Shown one piece after another: positions 15,430-17,963 of a stretch of DNA of 17,963 nucleotides (its first letter is position 1; each line of letters opens with the position of its first letter). The translations under genes and the position numbers were made by a program. This stretch comes from Kiritimatiellia bacterium (lineage in GTDB: Bacteria; Verrucomicrobiota; Kiritimatiellia; RFP12; UBA1067): NCBI GenBank assembly GCA_016303225.1, contig JAEDMC010000039.1, positions 1 to 17,963 of the forward strand. The letters are read 5' to 3'. Below the pieces are notes generated by a model. It was not told where the DNA came from and ran no database searches. It saw nothing but the letters and a program-made list of their open reading frames with translations.

Positions 15430-15828
15430 ATGGCAATCAGAAGACGAAAGAAACCGAGCTTGGTCCTGCCGCTCTCCTCCATGGGCGACATCGCCTTCCT
15501 GCTGATCATCTTCTTCATGCTCGCGTCAAACTTCATGAAGACGGCGAACGTCGACATGGAGGAGCCGAGCTCCTCCGATCTCGAGCAGCAGGAGGCCGCC
15601 AAGCAGTCCGTGACGATGGACCGCAACGGCGACATCTGGTTCCAGGGGCAGAAGGTCGGCGCGAACGAAGTGGCCGCGCTGCTGAAGCCGTTCGTGGATG
15701 CCGACAAGTCGCTCGCAGTCCATGTGGCGATTCACAATTCGCTCTCTCACAAGGAGTTCAATCCGCTCATCCAGGCGGTCAGCGAATCCGGCGCGAAGCT
15801 GATCCTGACCGGACAGCCAGACGACTAG
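15430..15828 (+). CDS. ExbD/TolR-family protein, second copy
   Basis: The 132-residue protein begins MAIRRRKKPS, has one TM helix at about 18-36 (MGDIAFLLIIFFMLASNF) with the conserved Asp at residue 20, and a periplasmic domain at about 55-130. It carries the canonical ExbD order: a short strand with DRNGDIW, an L..F helix, a VHVAIH strand and a NPLIQAVSESGAKLIL end. It is the more typical of the two ExbDs and differs in sequence from the first outside the membrane helix. Two unlike ExbDs next to one ExbB are known in several bacterial phyla and may assemble as a heterodimer in one motor; that is inference here. No clear Shine-Dalgarno is seen in the 6-bp gap, so translational coupling to the first copy is likely. 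Confidence 0.94.
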   Translation: MAIRRRKKPSLVLPLSSMGDIAFLLIIFFMLASNFMKTANVDMEEPSSSDLEQQEAAKQSVTMDRNGDIWFQGQKVGANEVAALLKPFVDADKSLAVHVAIHNSLSHKEFNPLIQAVSESGAKLILTGQPDD

Positions 15829-15833
15829 CGGCA

Positions 15834-15882
15834 GAATCCCAAATCGAAAATCTGAGATCTGAAATTTGAAATCTGGAATTTA
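15834..15882 (+). repeat. 7-bp tandem array, unit about AAATCTG
   Basis: Seven heptamers in register fill most of the 73-bp gap after the second ExbD gene. Units 3 and 6 are exactly AAATCTG, units 4 and 5 have one change each, unit 2 has two, and the two end units three each. A ribosome binding site (GAAGGG, 15888-15893) follows, so here the array is clear of the translation signal. Confidence 0.87.
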
Positions 15883-15901
15883 ATAAAGAAGGGTAAACGA
15901 C

Positions 15902-16357
15902 ATGGCAACAGAAACGAAGACAATTCATCCGGACGATCTTCTCACCGGCATCGGCAAGTCGATCATGGCCAAGGCGGTCGTCTACTCCATCATCGGACAC
16001 TTCATCCTCACGGCGGCGACCAGCATTTCCCTCTTCAAGGACTGGACCGTCTACGGCGTGAAGTCTCCGAGCGCGATCAATGAGATCCGCACCGAGGAGA
16101 ACCGCCAGAAGGAAGAGGCCGAGCGCCGCAAGAAGGCCGAGGAGAAGGCTGCGGCCGAGGCGAAGGCCGAAGCGGAGGCGAAGGCCAAGGCCGCCGAGGC
16201 GGCGAAGAAGGGCGGGACCGCCGCTCCGGCCGCAGCCGCTGACGGTTCCGCGACCAACGCGACAGTCGGAGCCGACGGCAAGGTCGTTCCGCCAGAAGTG
16301 CAGCCGCTTCCCCCGAAGAAGGAATTTGAATACGGCGACGATCTCACCCTTGACTGA
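15902..16357 (+). CDS. TonB/TolA-like protein without a C-terminal domain
   Basis: TonB and TolA are anchored by one helix that contacts ExbB/ExbD or TolQ/TolR, and reach across the periplasm. The 151-residue protein has a cytoplasmic N-terminus and one TM helix at about 25-45, carrying the SxxxH signature of TonB/TolA (S29, H33). Next comes an Ala/Lys/Glu coiled-coil-like rod at about 62-105 (repeats such as AEAKAEAEAKAKAAEAA), an Ala/Gly-rich linker, and a Pro-rich acidic end (VPPEVQPLPPKK...YGDDLTLD). The globular domain that TonB uses to pull receptors is absent: the stop overlaps the next ATG and that gene encodes something unrelated, so this is not a visible frameshift. GAAGGG lies 8 bp before the ATG. 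It is probably the moving arm of the neighbouring motor, with the short acidic tail as its contact site. Confidence 0.85.
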   Translation: MATETKTIHPDDLLTGIGKSIMAKAVVYSIIGHFILTAATSISLFKDWTVYGVKSPSAINEIRTEENRQKEEAERRKKAEEKAAAEAKAEAEAKAKAAEAAKKGGTAAPAAAADGSATNATVGADGKVVPPEVQPLPPKKEFEYGDDLTLD

Positions 16358-17963
16358 TGGAATACTTTGAAAAACTCCTGAACCTCATCGAGCGCTGGAA
16401 CGCCAAGCTTTCCAGCGGACTCGTGAAGTTCTTCACGGTCCTCTGGCGCTGGCAGTCGCGACGGAGCGTGCCGTTGCGCTTTGCGATCGGCTTTACGGGG
16501 CTCTCGCTCCTGATGACCGGCTGTGCATTCCTTGCGGACGGCTACTGGGTCCGTTGGGCGGGACTGGACGAGGTGATGACGCGCTATCTCGAGAACGCGG
16601 GTCATCTCGTCTACGGGACGCGTCTCGCGTGGGCTTCGGTCGGCGCGGCGGTTCTCTGCGCGCTTGCGACACTCTTGGCGATTCTCAAGAAGCCGTTCGT
16701 CTTCCGCCTCTTCCAGCTCGCGTGGGCCGCGGCGTTTGCGCTCGGCTTCGCGGTCTTCCGCTGGACCATGGCCGCGGCGGACATCCTGAACGTCGCTGAC
16801 CACAAGGCGTTTGATGCCGTGATGCGCAACAACCTGTGGACCGGCTCCTTCTTCTTCGGGTTCTTCGCATCCCTCTGGCCGCTCTTCCTCCTCGTGGCGC
16901 TCCTTTCGGTCGCGGCGCGGCGGATTTACGGCGTCAGCAAGATGCCGATCGGCGGACGTGACGTCGGCGGCGACCTGATCGTCTCCGCCAAGACCGGCGG
17001 CAAGGATCCGCGCTGGCGCAGCTCGGTCTATTGGGCGATTTCGCTCTTCCTCGCGGTCTTGTTCCTGCCGTACCTGATGTTCATGTGGGGCTGGGAGGAG
17101 CCGTACGGACTGCCTCAGGGCAGCGGCGAAATGCAGCAGCAGGTCGTCGTCAAGAAGATGAAGAAGCAGAAGAAGCAGAAGAAGCTCACGATCAATCCGT
17201 TTTCGCCCTACATCCTCGAGCGCATGAACATCGACGACGTGAAGACGCTGGTCGAGCTCGAGAACGAGTCCCGCGACACCTATCAGGCGACAGCGACATC
17301 CGGCCTCGGCAAGGGCGGCAAGGGCAACGGCGGCTGGCCGGAGGGCATGGCCGGTTCGGCGGTTCGCTTCATCCGCCTCAAGTACCGCGGTGGCGACTGG
17401 GACCAGGACATGGGCAAGGGAGCGGACTACAACCTTCTCATCAAGTTCCACGAGTGGACGGGCATGAAGATCGCGAAGGACACCGAGTTCCGCGAGATCG
17501 AGCGCCTGAAGTTCTTCCCGAAGAAGAAATCGCCGCCGTTCGTGTTCCTGACCGGCATGAGAGGCATCAACGTCTCCGACAAGGAGGTGAAGATCCTGCG
17601 TGACTACTGCCTTGTCGAAGGCGGTATGCTCTTCATCGACAATGGTGGCGGCTATTTCGACGGACAGGTGCGCAACCTCCTCCGGCGCGTCTTCCCCGGC
17701 AAGCCCCTCGTCGACATCTCCAACGACGACACGATCTATCAGCGTCCGTATGTCTTCCCGGACGGCGCACCGCCGTTCTGGCACCATGCCGGCTACCGTG
17801 CGATGGGCATTCGTGACGAAGGCCGCTGGTGCGTCTTCTACCATCCGGGCGACATCAACGACGCCTGGAAAGACGACCACTCCGGCGCCTCCGCCGAAGT
17901 CGCCGACCAGGCCTACAAGCTCGGCGTGAACGTCATGTTCTACGCCTTCAACCAGTACTACCA
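16357..17963 (+). CDS. Five-TM membrane protein with C-terminal DUF4159 (3' partial)
   Basis: The frame opens at ATG 16357, sharing its A with the previous stop (TGATG), so translation is probably coupled. It stays open for 535 codons to the window edge. Predicted helices lie at about residues 40-60, 90-110, 117-137, 163-186 and 224-245. Positive loops (RWQSRR; KK at 111-112; ARRIYGVSK) put the N-terminus inside and the C-terminus in the periplasm. A Lys-rich run (KKMKKQKKQKK, 266-276) follows, then a Gly-rich linker, then a region matching DUF4159 from about 335 to the edge (FIRLKYRGGDW, FVFLTGMRGINVSDKEVKIL, LVEGGMLFIDNGGG, YKLGVNVMFYAFNQY). DUF4159 resembles class I glutamine amidotransferase-like folds but has no assigned activity. 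Its place at the end of an ExbB-ExbD-ExbD-TonB-like row suggests it is a periplasmic partner of the motor. Confidence 0.9.
   Translation, partial: MEYFEKLLNLIERWNAKLSSGLVKFFTVLWRWQSRRSVPLRFAIGFTGLSLLMTGCAFLADGYWVRWAGLDEVMTRYLENAGHLVYGTRLAWASVGAAVLCALATLLAILKKPFVFRLFQLAWAAAFALGFAVFRWTMAAADILNVADHKAFDAVMRNNLWTGSFFFGFFASLWPLFLLVALLSVAARRIYGVSKMPIGGRDVGGDLIVSAKTGGKDPRWRSSVYWAISLFLAVLFLPYLMFMWGWEEPYGLPQGSGEMQQQVVVKKMKKQKKQKKLTINPFSPYILERMNIDDVKTLVELENESRDTYQATATSGLGKGGKGNGGWPEGMAGSAVRFIRLKYRGGDWDQDMGKGADYNLLIKFHEWTGMKIAKDTEFREIERLKFFPKKKSPPFVFLTGMRGINVSDKEVKILRDYCLVEGGMLFIDNGGGYFDGQVRNLLRRVFPGKPLVDISNDDTIYQRPYVFPDGAPPFWHHAGYRAMGIRDEGRWCVFYHPGDINDAWKDDHSGASAEVADQAYKLGVNVMFYAFNQYY

Noticed and set aside
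15829..15837. GCGGCAGAA shared with 450-458 in the right inverted-repeat arm
   Set aside because: Only nine bases match, then similarity fades; this is within chance for a GC-rich window.
2529..15882. The heptamer arrays as a CRISPR array
   Set aside because: The units are 7 bp, contiguous and without spacers, and they differ between sites.
16051..17880. 609-codon - strand frame opposite the TonB-like and DUF4159 genes
   Set aside because: It crosses two well-supported sense genes and has no recognisable domain. The sense frame has coherent membrane helices and a DUF4159 match.

Overview
The window reads as chromosomal DNA of a GC-rich Gram-negative (diderm) bacterium. The best guess is the PVC group, possibly Kiritimatiellota. 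That rests on the gene content (a Sec-exported TPR giant with ExbB/ExbD and a DUF4159 protein) and on the codon style, not on a marker that settles it. All genes are on the + strand. Coding DNA is strongly GC-biased and the gaps are AT-richer. No tRNA, rRNA, CRISPR array or complete insertion sequence is visible.

Layout. (1) 1-497 has no supportable gene. It holds a perfect 42-bp inverted repeat (135-176 / 421-462) around 244 bp that contain a strong 48-nt hairpin (246-293) and the probable rpsA promoter (389-418). (2) 498-2525 is a housekeeping pair, rpsA (ribosomal protein S1, six S1 domains) and rpmB (L28, four-cysteine zinc form), closed by a good intrinsic terminator at 2556-2600. (3) 2678 to the right edge is a probable eight-gene operon: a 2,555-residue exported protein (helical repeats, beta modules, C-terminal TPRs), a 560-residue exported TPR protein, a 731-residue exported TPR/beta-module protein, an ExbB/TolQ proton-channel subunit, two different ExbD/TolR subunits, a 151-residue TonB/TolA-like protein with the SxxxH membrane motif but no C-terminal domain, and a five-helix membrane protein ending in DUF4159 that runs off the window.

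Inferred joint action: ExbB and the two ExbDs would form a proton-driven motor in the inner membrane. The headless TonB-like protein would be its moving arm, and the large TPR/beta proteins and the DUF4159 protein its periplasmic partners. The beta module with a (S/T)G(I/V)F.G core recurs in the giant and in the 731-residue protein, which ties them together. No TonB-dependent receptor or Pal/TolB is present, so this looks like a separate trans-envelope machine and not a classical Ton or Tol system. Its substrate cannot be read from the sequence.

The most unusual non-coding signal is a set of degenerate 7-bp tandem arrays with a different unit at each place: about GCTRTTA (2529-2556), GGGATNA (10346-10380), CTTGCGT (10410-10437), CTACCAA (14963-14997) and AAATCTG (15834-15882). 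From rpmB onward, every gap longer than 40 bp carries one and every gap of 27 bp or less carries none. One array lies inside a coding region and builds part of a signal peptide.
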